This document shows, in pieces, positions 43,074-50,620 of a DNA stretch of 64,000 nucleotides. The DNA is from Georgenia sp. EYE_87 (lineage in GTDB: Bacteria; Actinomycetota; Actinomycetes; Actinomycetales; Actinomycetaceae). A program made the translations under genes and the position numbers. The DNA lies in assembly GCF_023148685.1 (NCBI RefSeq), contig NZ_JAHXNL010000015.1, positions 1 through 64,000 of the forward strand, in the 5' to 3' direction. Position 1 is the stretch's first letter; every line of letters begins with the position of its first letter. The notes under the pieces were generated by a model that did no database searches, was not told the origin of the DNA, and worked only from the letters and a program-made list of their open reading frames with translations.

Positions 43074-44681
43074 GTCCGCGTCGCCGTCGCCCTTGTCGTC
43101 CCCCTCGCCCTTGTCGTCCCCGCCGTTCCCCTTGCCGCTGCTCTCGAGCTCCGTGCCCACGGCAGCGGCCAGCTCGTCCTGCAGGGCCTGCGCCTCCGCC
43201 TCACCGAGCTCCCCCTCGCGGGCAAGCTCGTCGATGCGCTTGCTGAGGTCCTTGGCCCTGTCGGTGACCTTGTCGGCCTTGCCCTCGGCCAGGACCTCGG
43301 TGAGCTCATCCCACTGCTCCTCCAGCTGCGTGCGGGTCTCCTCGTCCGCCTGGAGCGAGGCGAGGAGGGCGGACATCCCGCCCTCGGCACCAGGCCCGGC
43401 GGAGTCCGCCGGAGGTGCGGCGCTCGGTGGCGCCGCCTGGGCCGGCGCGCTCTCCTGCTGTGCAGGCGCGCTGGCCTGGGGCTCGCCGGGCGTCGGTGAT
43501 GCTGCCGGCGCGGGGGACTCTCCGGCGGCCGGCGTCCGCGCCTCGGTCCCGGTCGGGTCCCCGCCCCCCAGGAGGGCGATCGCGACGGCGATGCCGGCCA
43601 CCCCGGCCACGGCTGCCCCGCCGACGACCCAGCGGGGACGGCCTCGTCCGGAGCGGGCCGGGGCGACCGCCGTGACTGACTCGGTGCCCGGGCCCGCGGT
43701 CGCCGTAACTGATTCGGTGCCGCGGCCCGTGGTGGGCGCGCCTGCCGCCGGCTCCCTCCCCGCGGCGGGCGCAGCCGCCACGGCCGCAGCCGGCAGCGTT
43801 CTGGTGGTGCCGGTGGCGGGCAGGACCTCAGTGGCCCCGTCGGGGTCCGCCACCGCGGCGGTCGGAAGGTGGTGGCGCGGCGCCCGCAGGGTCTGGAGAA
43901 CCGCCGCCGTGGAGGGCCGGTCCGCCGGGTCCTTGGCGAGCATCGCCGCGACGAGGGCGTCGAGATCCCGTGGGAGCTCCGGTACCTGCGCGGCCAGGCC
44001 GGGCGGTGACGCGGCGGCGTGCTGGCGCAGGACGTCGAGCGGGTGCGCGCCGGTGAACGGGGGCCGCCCGGTGAGCGCGGCCGTCATCAGGCATCCCAGC
44101 GCGTAGACGTCGCTGGCCGGCGTGACCTCTGCCCCCTCGGCCTGCTCCGGAGCCATGTAGTCGGCCGTGCCGACCACCGTCCCGGGCTCGGTCAGCGAGG
44201 CTCCGGCGGCCTGGGCCGCGGCCGCGATCCCGAAGTCCACGACCGTGACGTCATCCCCGTGCAGGAGCACGTTGGCCGGCTTGACGTCGCGGTGGACGAT
44301 GCCGGCCGCGTGCGCGGCCGACAGGGCGCCGGCCACCCGCTCGACGACCCGCAGCGCTTCCGGGACCGGGAGCGGACCGCCCCTCAGGACCTCGGCCAGG
44401 TCCCTGCCCTCGATGAGCTCCATGACCAGGTAGGCGGTGTCTCCCTCGACGCCGGCGTCGTGGACGGTGACGATGTCCGGATGCCTGAGGCTCGCGATGG
44501 CTACCGCCTCACGCTGCAGCCGCTCGCCCACCCTGGCGTCGTGGGCGGCGGCGAGGTTGACCGTCTTGACCGCGACCCGGCGGCCCAGGCGGGTGTCGCG
44601 GGCCTCCCACACCTCCGCCATCCCGCCCCGACCGATCAGCCGGGTTAGCTCGTAGCGCCCCAGCAGGACGTGAGTTGTCAT
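43071..44681 (-). CDS. Transmembrane Ser/Thr protein kinase (PknB-like)
   Basis: The 536-residue protein has a complete Hanks-type kinase domain (about 8-265): GRGGMAEVW at 18-25, K39 in VAVK, HRDVKPAN at 130-137, DFG at 149-151 and MAPEQAEG. A long Ala/Pro/Thr-rich linker and one transmembrane helix (about 350-372) follow. The extracellular part is Pro/Ala-rich and then helical with coiled-coil character (about 430-515), ending in a low-complexity GDDKGEGDDKGD tail. There are no PASTA repeats. Its start overlaps the TetR stop (ATGA), so it is translated with that regulator. Confidence 0.9.
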   Translation of the reverse strand: MTTHVLLGRYELTRLIGRGGMAEVWEARDTRLGRRVAVKTVNLAAAHDARVGERLQREAVAIASLRHPDIVTVHDAGVEGDTAYLVMELIEGRDLAEVLRGGPLPVPEALRVVERVAGALSAAHAAGIVHRDVKPANVLLHGDDVTVVDFGIAAAAQAAGASLTEPGTVVGTADYMAPEQAEGAEVTPASDVYALGCLMTAALTGRPPFTGAHPLDVLRQHAAASPPGLAAQVPELPRDLDALVAAMLAKDPADRPSTAAVLQTLRAPRHHLPTAAVADPDGATEVLPATGTTRTLPAAAVAAAPAAGREPAAGAPTTGRGTESVTATAGPGTESVTAVAPARSGRGRPRWVVGGAAVAGVAGIAVAIALLGGGDPTGTEARTPAAGESPAPAASPTPGEPQASAPAQQESAPAQAAPPSAAPPADSAGPGAEGGMSALLASLQADEETRTQLEEQWDELTEVLAEGKADKVTDRAKDLSKRIDELAREGELGEAEAQALQDELAAAVGTELESSGKGNGGDDKGEGDDKGDGDAD

Positions 44682-45463
44682 GACGACATCATCGCGGCCG
44701 TACCGCCGTTCGGCCCGCCGCGCGACCCCGGTCCCGCGCGCTCCGGCTCGTCGACGTCCTGCAGGCCCAGGCCGGAGGCCATCTGCCGCACGGTGCGGCC
44801 GAAGAGCGCGTCGGCGGGCTCGAAGCCGCCGACGAAGTGGCCCGCGAGCTCGAGGTTGACCATGCCGACGAGCTGCCCGAACGCGCCGGCGAGGGTGGCG
44901 AGCACGGGGGCGGGGATGTGCTCGCCGAGGACGCGAGCCACGCCGTCGAGCTGCGCCGCGAGCTCGCCGTCGACCGCCTCGCCGTTCACGTCCGTGAGTG
45001 CTCCCGTGCGGGCGGCGTCGTCGACGATGCCGGCCAGCGCCGTCATCACCGCGGTGGCGGGGGCGATCGTGTCGGCCGGCGCGCGGTAGCCGGGGATGGC
45101 TGAGCCGTAGATCAGGGCGAACCGGTGCGGCTCGCGCCGCGCCCAGCCGCGCAGGGCGTGGCAGGCGGCGATCCAGCGCGCCCGGAACCGGCCGGGCGCC
45201 ACCTCCGCCGTCGTCGCGCCGATCGTCGCCGCGAGATCGCCGTACGCGTCCACGATCAGTGCGGTCAGCAGCTCGTCGCGGCTCGCGAAGTAGCGGTACA
45301 GGCCCGAGGAGACCATGCCGAGCTCTCGCGCCACCGCCCGCAGCGAGAGCGCTCCCGCCCCCTGGTCGGCGAGCTGCTGCAGGGCCAGCCGCTTGATGTC
45401 CCTCGTGAGCTCCGCCCGTGCACGGGCGCGGGCAGTGACGGGCGGGCTGACTGGCGCGGGCAT
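44678..45463 (-). CDS. TetR-family transcriptional regulator
   Basis: The 261-residue protein has a TetR N-terminal helix-turn-helix (about 18-65: DIKRLALQQLADQGAGALSLRAVAREL, SSGLYRYFASRDELLTALI) and a WHG-type C-terminal domain (WIAACHALRGWARREPHRFALIYG). The start at 45463 is chosen because the earlier in-frame starts run through the divergent promoter. It shares the divergent region with the membrane protein at 45591, which contains two operator-like palindromes, and it is followed by a kinase in the same operon. Confidence 0.88.
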   Translation of the reverse strand: MPAPVSPPVTARARARAELTRDIKRLALQQLADQGAGALSLRAVARELGMVSSGLYRYFASRDELLTALIVDAYGDLAATIGATTAEVAPGRFRARWIAACHALRGWARREPHRFALIYGSAIPGYRAPADTIAPATAVMTALAGIVDDAARTGALTDVNGEAVDGELAAQLDGVARVLGEHIPAPVLATLAGAFGQLVGMVNLELAGHFVGGFEPADALFGRTVRQMASGLGLQDVDEPERAGPGSRGGPNGGTAAMMSS

Positions 45464-45505
45464 GGCAGCGATGATGCCAAGACTGAGAGCGCTTGTCACG
45501 AATGT

Positions 45506-45516
45506 GAGCACCGCTC
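45506..45516. promoter_or_regulatory. Probable TetR operator, copy 1
   Basis: GAGCACCGCTC (4+3+4 palindrome) fits the consensus GAGCACYGCTC shared with the copy at 45559-45569; the centres lie 53 bases apart, on the TetR side of the divergent promoter region. Confidence 0.5.
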
Positions 45517-45556
45517 TTGCTTTTCGCGCACCGCTCCTGTCACCATGGTGAGAACC

Positions 45557-45571
45557 GAGAGCACTGCTCTC
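45557..45571. promoter_or_regulatory. Probable TetR operator, copy 2
   Basis: GAGAGCACTGCTCTC is a perfect 15-base palindrome 20 bases upstream of the divergent membrane-protein start; the position suits repression of that gene. Confidence 0.6.
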
Positions 45572-45590
45572 TCTAGCGCCAGGAGACCCG

Positions 45591-46316
45591 ATGACCAGTT
45601 CGCGCATCACCTCTCGACCCGCCGTCACGGCGGTGGCGTTCGCCCTCGCCGGCGCCGGCTTCGTCGTCTACCCCGCGCTGCGCCCGTACAGCGACGAGAC
45701 CACCCTGGCCGGCGCGGAGGCCATGTCCTCGACCGCGTGGGTGCTCGCCCACTCCGTCGGGATGCTGGCGTTCCTGGCGCTCACCGTCGCGGTGTGGTCG
45801 CTGCGCCGCACCGTGCCCGGCCTCCGGCAGCTGCCCGCCGCCGTCGCCGCCGTGCTCACGTGGCTGGGGGTCAGCCTCGTGCTGCCGTACTACGGCGGGG
45901 AGACCTTCGCGCTGCAGGTGATCGCCGAGCGTGCCGCGACGGAGGCGGAGCCCGGCCTGCTCGAGCTCGCCGACGCCTTCCGGTACCAGCCGGTGGCGAT
46001 CGCCTCCTTCGGCGCGGGGCTGCTCGCGCTCGCCGCGGCGGGCGTCTCGCTGGCGACCGCGCTCCGGGACTCGGGCACGCTCGGCCGGGCAGGAGGGCTG
46101 CTCGTCGGTCTCGGCCTGGTGCTGTACCTGCCGCAGTTCTTCGTGGCCCCCGCGGGCCGCATCGGCCACGGCGTGCTGCTCGCCGCGGGGTGCGCGGCCC
46201 TGGCGGTGCTCGGCCGGCGCGCCGGCACGGCTCAGCTCTCGCAGACCGTCCCGTCGGAGTCGCCGTCGCGGTACCAGTCGTACTCGGCGTCGACGCCGGA
46301 GACGTACGGTCCGTAG
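45591..46316 (+). CDS. Polytopic membrane protein, probable target of the adjacent TetR
   Basis: The 241-residue protein has about six hydrophobic segments and a conserved-looking PYYGGETFALQVIAER loop, resembling small DUF4386-like membrane proteins. No transport signature is recognised. The ATG follows AGGAGA by five bases. The last 28 codons, from 46232, lie antisense to the end of the HNH nuclease gene and look like read-through: polar, Ser/Thr/Pro-rich. The natural end may have been just after the last helix. Confidence 0.7.
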   Translation: MTSSRITSRPAVTAVAFALAGAGFVVYPALRPYSDETTLAGAEAMSSTAWVLAHSVGMLAFLALTVAVWSLRRTVPGLRQLPAAVAAVLTWLGVSLVLPYYGGETFALQVIAERAATEAEPGLLELADAFRYQPVAIASFGAGLLALAAAGVSLATALRDSGTLGRAGGLLVGLGLVLYLPQFFVAPAGRIGHGVLLAAGCAALAVLGRRAGTAQLSQTVPSESPSRYQSYSASTPETYGP

Positions 46317-47326
46317 CCGGCGTCGAGCGCCTTGGCGCAGGAGCTGAAACGTGGGTCGGTGCCGGCACCACCGCCGCCCGGGGCGGGGGCCGACGCGGGC
46401 GCCGGCTCGGGCGAAGGGGCCGGGGCGGCCGCGACCTCGGGCATGAGCGGCGCGGTCTCGCGGGCCGGGAGCGGCTGGTCCGGACACCGGGTGAGCACGC
46501 GCACCATGGCGTCCCGCTCCGCCCCGGTGACCCACAGGCGGTACTCCGCCTTCACGGCGACCTGCCGCGCGACGTACTCGCAGCGGTAGGCCTGGTTCGG
46601 GGGCAGCCAGGTGGCGGTGTCGCCGTCGCCCTTCTGGCTGTTGAGCGGGCCGTCGACGGCGAGGAGGTTGAGGGGGTCGTTGCCGAACTCGCGGAGGGTG
46701 GACGCGTCCCAGGCCTGGGCGCCCTTCTGCCAGGCGTCGCTGAGGGCGACGACGTGGTCGATCTGGACGTCGCCGGAGGTGGCTGCGCCGCGGACGAAAG
46801 CGATCGCCGAGCCGGAGTACGGGTCGTGCAGCGTGCCGGACTCGACCACGCACCCGCTCGTGCCGGCGCCGATCGCCAGGTCCACGAGGTCGCGGCGCAG
46901 GATGTCGTTGCGGACGTCGCAGCCGTTGCGGTCCTGGTCGTAGGCGCGGTACGCGAAGGCCTCGCGGTCGTATCCCGTCTTCGGGGCGCGGCCCTTGACC
47001 TCGAGGCCGGCGACGGCGGCCAGGGCGGTTCCCGGCCGCGCCCCGGCCGGCGGGCCGGGAGCCGGGGAGGGCGACGGCGCGGCCTCCGCCGTCGGGCTCG
47101 GCACGGCCGTCGGAGTAGGAGAAGGGGTGGGCGACGGGGCCGCCGTCGGGGCCGGCTCCGCCGTCGTCGTCGGTGCCGCGGTCCCGACCGCGACCGGCGT
47201 CCCGGGCGCGGAGGGCTCCACGTCGTCGAACGCCCCCGCCACGCCGCCGAGCACCGCCACCGCGGCGGCGACGATCAGCGGCGTGCGCCACCGCGGGCGC
47301 CGCCGCGGCCCGGCGTTCTGGAACAT
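46232..47326 (-). CDS. Secreted HNH (DUF1524-type) nuclease with excalibur domain
   Basis: The 364-residue protein has an N-terminal hydrophobic anchor or signal (about 16-33), followed by an Ala/Pro/Thr-rich linker (40-100). The nuclease domain has VQIDHVVALSDAWQKGA and DPLNLLAVDGPLNSQKGDGD, the paired motifs of extracellular DUF1524-type nucleases. A C-terminal excalibur Ca-binding domain has two Cys and DGDSDGTVCE. It probably degrades environmental DNA at the cell surface. The gene end lies opposite the end of the membrane protein with an 85-base overlap. Confidence 0.85.
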   Translation of the reverse strand: MFQNAGPRRRPRWRTPLIVAAAVAVLGGVAGAFDDVEPSAPGTPVAVGTAAPTTTAEPAPTAAPSPTPSPTPTAVPSPTAEAAPSPSPAPGPPAGARPGTALAAVAGLEVKGRAPKTGYDREAFAYRAYDQDRNGCDVRNDILRRDLVDLAIGAGTSGCVVESGTLHDPYSGSAIAFVRGAATSGDVQIDHVVALSDAWQKGAQAWDASTLREFGNDPLNLLAVDGPLNSQKGDGDTATWLPPNQAYRCEYVARQVAVKAEYRLWVTGAERDAMVRVLTRCPDQPLPARETAPLMPEVAAAPAPSPEPAPASAPAPGGGGAGTDPRFSSCAKALDAGYGPYVSGVDAEYDWYRDGDSDGTVCES

Positions 47327-47482
47327 GTCTCGACGGTAGGCCTCGACACTCCTCGGCCGAGATGTTTCGGAGCCCTTCGTGCGCTATCTCACCGCCCGCC
47401 CGCCCCGGACTGCCCTCGGCGCCGTCGGGAGAGCCACCGAGGATCTCGACGCCACGCCGGCTACCCCGCTAGCGTCGGCGCC

Positions 47483-48478
47483 GTGGTCGACGCCGCCCTC
47501 GTCCCCTGGTTGCTGGAATCCGACCCGGCGCTGCGCTGGCAGGTCGAGCGCGACCTCCTGCACGAGCCGCCCGAGGTGTGGGAGGCCACCCGAGCCCGGA
47601 TCGCCACCGAGGGGTTCGGCGCCCGCCTCCTCGCGCTGCAGGACCCCGACGGGCAGTGGGCCGGCGGGGCCTTCTTCCCCGCCGACTTCGACTTCCAGGG
47701 CCCGGAGGCGGCGGCCGGCGCCGGCCAGCCCTGGACGGCGACGACCTGGACGCTGAACACGCTGCGCGAGTGGGGCCTCGACCCCGCGGTGCTGCGCGAG
47801 CGGCGCACGGCCGAGCTCCTCGCCGAGAACAGCCGGTGGGAGTACGACGACCTCCCGTACTGGGGCGGCGAGGTCGACTGCTGCATCAACGGCTTCACGG
47901 TCGCGAACGGCGTCTGGCTGGGCGCCGGCGTGGGCGGCGTCGTCGACTGGTTCCTCGAGCACCGGCTGCCCGACGGCGGCTGGAACTGCGAGTGGGTCGA
48001 GGGCTCGACGCGCTCGTCGTTCCACTCGACGCTCAACTCGCTCAAGGGCCTGCTGGCGTACGAGGTGGCGACGGGTGGCACGGACGCCATCCGCGCGGCC
48101 CGGCACGCGGGCGAGGAGTACCTGCTGCGGCGGGCGTTGTTCCGGCGCCTGTCCACGGGTCAGCCGGTGGCCCCCTGGGTGGACCGCTTCGCCTACCCGT
48201 TCCGCTCCTTCTACAACGTCCTCAACGCGGCGGAGTACTTCCGGCAGGCCTCGCGGCTCGACGGTTCGGCGCCCGACCCGCGCATGGCCGAGGCGGTCGA
48301 ACTCGTCCGGGCGGCCCGACAGCCGAACAGCACGTGGCTCCAGGCCCGCCGGCACCCCGGCCGGGTGTGGTTCGAGGTCGACGTCCCGGCGGGCGAACCC
48401 TCGCCGTGGCTGACGTTCTACGCCACGCGCGTGCTGGAGTGGTGGGACGACGCGGGCGCCGTCGCCGGGGATGACTGA
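47483..48478 (+). CDS. Alpha/alpha-toroid-like protein of unknown function
   Basis: The 331-residue protein is Trp-rich and built from helical repeats. Segments such as VPWLLESDPALRWQVERDL, WTLNTLREWGLDP, LPDGGWNCEW and HSTLNSLKGLLAYE resemble prenyltransferase or terpene-cyclase toroids. No Asp-rich cyclase motif is present. Its substrate is unknown and it is probably cytoplasmic. The GTG at 47483 is preceded at about eight bases by TAGCGT, which may be a -10 of a leaderless transcript. Confidence 0.68.
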   Translation: MVDAALVPWLLESDPALRWQVERDLLHEPPEVWEATRARIATEGFGARLLALQDPDGQWAGGAFFPADFDFQGPEAAAGAGQPWTATTWTLNTLREWGLDPAVLRERRTAELLAENSRWEYDDLPYWGGEVDCCINGFTVANGVWLGAGVGGVVDWFLEHRLPDGGWNCEWVEGSTRSSFHSTLNSLKGLLAYEVATGGTDAIRAARHAGEEYLLRRALFRRLSTGQPVAPWVDRFAYPFRSFYNVLNAAEYFRQASRLDGSAPDPRMAEAVELVRAARQPNSTWLQARRHPGRVWFEVDVPAGEPSPWLTFYATRVLEWWDDAGAVAGDD

Positions 48479-48539
48479 CCCGGCGACGGCGCAGCTCGCA
48501 TTGCCGCGTAGCTCGCGTTAACGCGTGGCCTCGCGGGAC

Positions 48540-49457
48540 TCAGGCGTCGCGGCGGCGCAGGCTCACCGCGCCGGCCACGAGCGCTACGGCGGCCCACGCG
48601 CCGACGACCGCCACGCCCTCCCACGCGGTGAGGACTTCGTTGCTCCCGAAGACCTCGCTGAGGCCGAGGAAGGACACGGCTGCGGGCAGCGGCAGGACGG
48701 CGACGAGGTCCTGCACCCAGTCGATCTGGACGAACTGCAGCACGCCGGGCAGCAGCAGGAGCAGGCCCAGGACGGTCGTGATGGTCCCGGCGGTGTGCCG
48801 GAGCACGGCCCCGAGGCCGAGGGCGATGAACGCGGCGGCCACGAAGAAGAAGGTCATGCCGCCGAACGCCTGCCAGGTGGTCGCGTCACCGAGGGACGGC
48901 ACGAGGCCGTAGTCCTCCAGGAAGGGCCGGGCCACCAGGTAGCCGCCGAGGATGCTGACGGCGCTGACCACCACGGTCAGGACGACGAGCACGAGCGCCT
49001 TCGCCACGAGAACGGGCAGGCGGCTCGGCACGGCGGCGAAGGTGGAGCGGATCATCCCGGTGGAGTACTCGCCCGTCATCAGGAGCGCGCCGAGCACCGC
49101 GATCGTGACGGTGCCGAACTGGTAGCCGCCGATGACGATCTCCGCGCCGTAGAGCGTGGCGCCCGCGGCGGCCGCGTCCTCGGCGAAGTACTGGAGCGAG
49201 GACGCCTGCGCGAGCGCGAGGAGGGTCATCACCGCGACGGTGATGCCCATCGTCCACCAGGTCGAGCGCAGGGAGAGGAGCTTGATCCACTCACCCCTCA
49301 TCACGCCGAGGAAGCTGAGCCGGGCGGCGCCCACGGAGGCGGCACCCACGGTGCCGGCCTTGCCTGGGCCGGTCGCCGTCGGGGAGCCGGGGCGAGCGAC
49401 GGCGGACGCGCCGCCGCCCGGCCCGGCCGGGCTGGTCGTGGTCGTGGTCGTGCTCAT
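48540..49457 (-). CDS. ABC-2-type exporter permease
   Basis: The 305-residue protein has about 40 cytoplasmic low-complexity residues, then six membrane segments and the ABC-2 permease signature: GEWIKLLSLRSTWWTM, GALLMTGEYSTGMIRSTFAAVPSRLPVLVAKA, and FVAAAFIALGLGAVLRHTAGT. It is the transmembrane partner of the ATPase encoded upstream, with a four-base ATGA overlap. The transported substrate is unknown; such pairs often export peptides, drugs or lipid-like molecules. Confidence 0.88.
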   Translation of the reverse strand: MSTTTTTTSPAGPGGGASAVARPGSPTATGPGKAGTVGAASVGAARLSFLGVMRGEWIKLLSLRSTWWTMGITVAVMTLLALAQASSLQYFAEDAAAAGATLYGAEIVIGGYQFGTVTIAVLGALLMTGEYSTGMIRSTFAAVPSRLPVLVAKALVLVVLTVVVSAVSILGGYLVARPFLEDYGLVPSLGDATTWQAFGGMTFFFVAAAFIALGLGAVLRHTAGTITTVLGLLLLLPGVLQFVQIDWVQDLVAVLPLPAAVSFLGLSEVFGSNEVLTAWEGVAVVGAWAAVALVAGAVSLRRRDA

Positions 49458-50392
49458 CGGGCGGCCTCCATGGCCTCGTGGGTGGTCTCGGAGCGGTACT
49501 CGACGGCGTCCTGGGTGAGGGTCATGTAGGCCTCCTCCAGGCTCGCCCGCTGGACGGTGAGCTCGTGCAGGACGATCCGGTTGCGGGCCGCGGTCTCGCC
49601 GATCAGCTCGGCGGTCGTGCCGTGCACGGCGAGCGTGCCGTCGCCGTCGCCGGCCGCGTCGACGGTGGCGCCGGTGGCCCTCAGGAGCGGCACGAGCTCG
49701 GCCGACTGCGGCGACCGGACCTTGACGACCGCGCCGGTGGCGGAGTCGATGACGTCCTGGACCAGGCCGGCGGTGATGATCCGGCCGCGGCCGATGACCA
49801 GGAGCTGGTCGGCGGTCTGCGCCATCTCCGACATCAGGTGCGAGGAGAGGAAGACGGTGCGGCCCTCGGCCGCGAGCTGCCGGGTGAGATTGCGGACCCA
49901 TTGCACGCCCTCGGGGTCCAGGCCGTTGACCGGCTCGTCGAGGATGAGGGTGCGCGGGTCCCCGAGCAGGGCCGAGGCGATGCCGAGCCGCTGGCCCATG
50001 CCGAGGGAGAACCCGCCGACCCGCTTGCCCGCGACGCCGGCCAGGCCGGTCATCTCGATGACCTCGTCCACCCGCCGGGTGGGGATGCCGTGCGTGGCGG
50101 CCATGGTGCGCAGGTGCGAGCGGGCGCTGCGGCCGCTGTGCACGGCCTTCGCGTCGAGCAGTGCGCCGACCTCCTTCAACGGGGAGCGGTGCTGCGCGTA
50201 GTGCTTGCCGTTGACCGTCACGGTCCCCGAGGTCGGCCGGTCCAGGCCGACGATCATGCGCATCGTGGTGGACTTCCCGGCCCCGTTGGGGCCGAGGAAC
50301 CCGGTGACGGTGCCGGGCGGGATGGTGAAGCTGATGCCGTCGACGGCGGTCTTGCTGCCGTAGCGCTTGGTGAGGTCGTGTGCCTCGATCAT
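49454..50392 (-). CDS. ABC exporter ATP-binding protein
   Basis: The 312-residue protein has the Walker A GPNGAGKST (34-42), an SLGMGQRLGIASALL signature and the Walker B LILDEPVNGLDPEG, then the LSSHLMSEMAQTAD H-loop region. The C-terminal 90 residues form the extra domain common in drug- and bacteriocin-export ATPases. The start at 50392 (MIEAHDLTKRYG) is preferred because GAGGG lies six bases upstream. It functions with the permease encoded downstream. Confidence 0.92.
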   Translation of the reverse strand: MIEAHDLTKRYGSKTAVDGISFTIPPGTVTGFLGPNGAGKSTTMRMIVGLDRPTSGTVTVNGKHYAQHRSPLKEVGALLDAKAVHSGRSARSHLRTMAATHGIPTRRVDEVIEMTGLAGVAGKRVGGFSLGMGQRLGIASALLGDPRTLILDEPVNGLDPEGVQWVRNLTRQLAAEGRTVFLSSHLMSEMAQTADQLLVIGRGRIITAGLVQDVIDSATGAVVKVRSPQSAELVPLLRATGATVDAAGDGDGTLAVHGTTAELIGETAARNRIVLHELTVQRASLEEAYMTLTQDAVEYRSETTHEAMEAAR

Positions 50393-50524
50393 GGTTGCCC
50401 TCAGGTCGGTCCCGCCCCGGACGAGCGGCCGCTGGCCGCCCGCCGGGGATGTCACGACGAGTCAACCGATCCGGGCGAACCGGCGGATCCGGGACCGGCC
50501 CTGACCGGACCCTGGATCCGGACG

Positions 50525-50557
50525 GGCCGACCCTGAGGGACGCCCTCAGGGTCGGCC
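50525..50557 (-). terminator. Perfect 15-bp hairpin between the GH84 gene and the ABC operon
   Basis: Arms 50525-50539 and 50543-50557 are exact reverse complements with a 3-base loop. It lies about 65 bases after the GH84 stop and upstream of the ABC start. There is no T-run. Confidence 0.65.
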
Positions 50558-50620
50558 GCCACTCACCTGGTTCACGGACGAGGCCACACAGGGAGCACCT
50601 ATACTCCGGCCGCACGCCCT

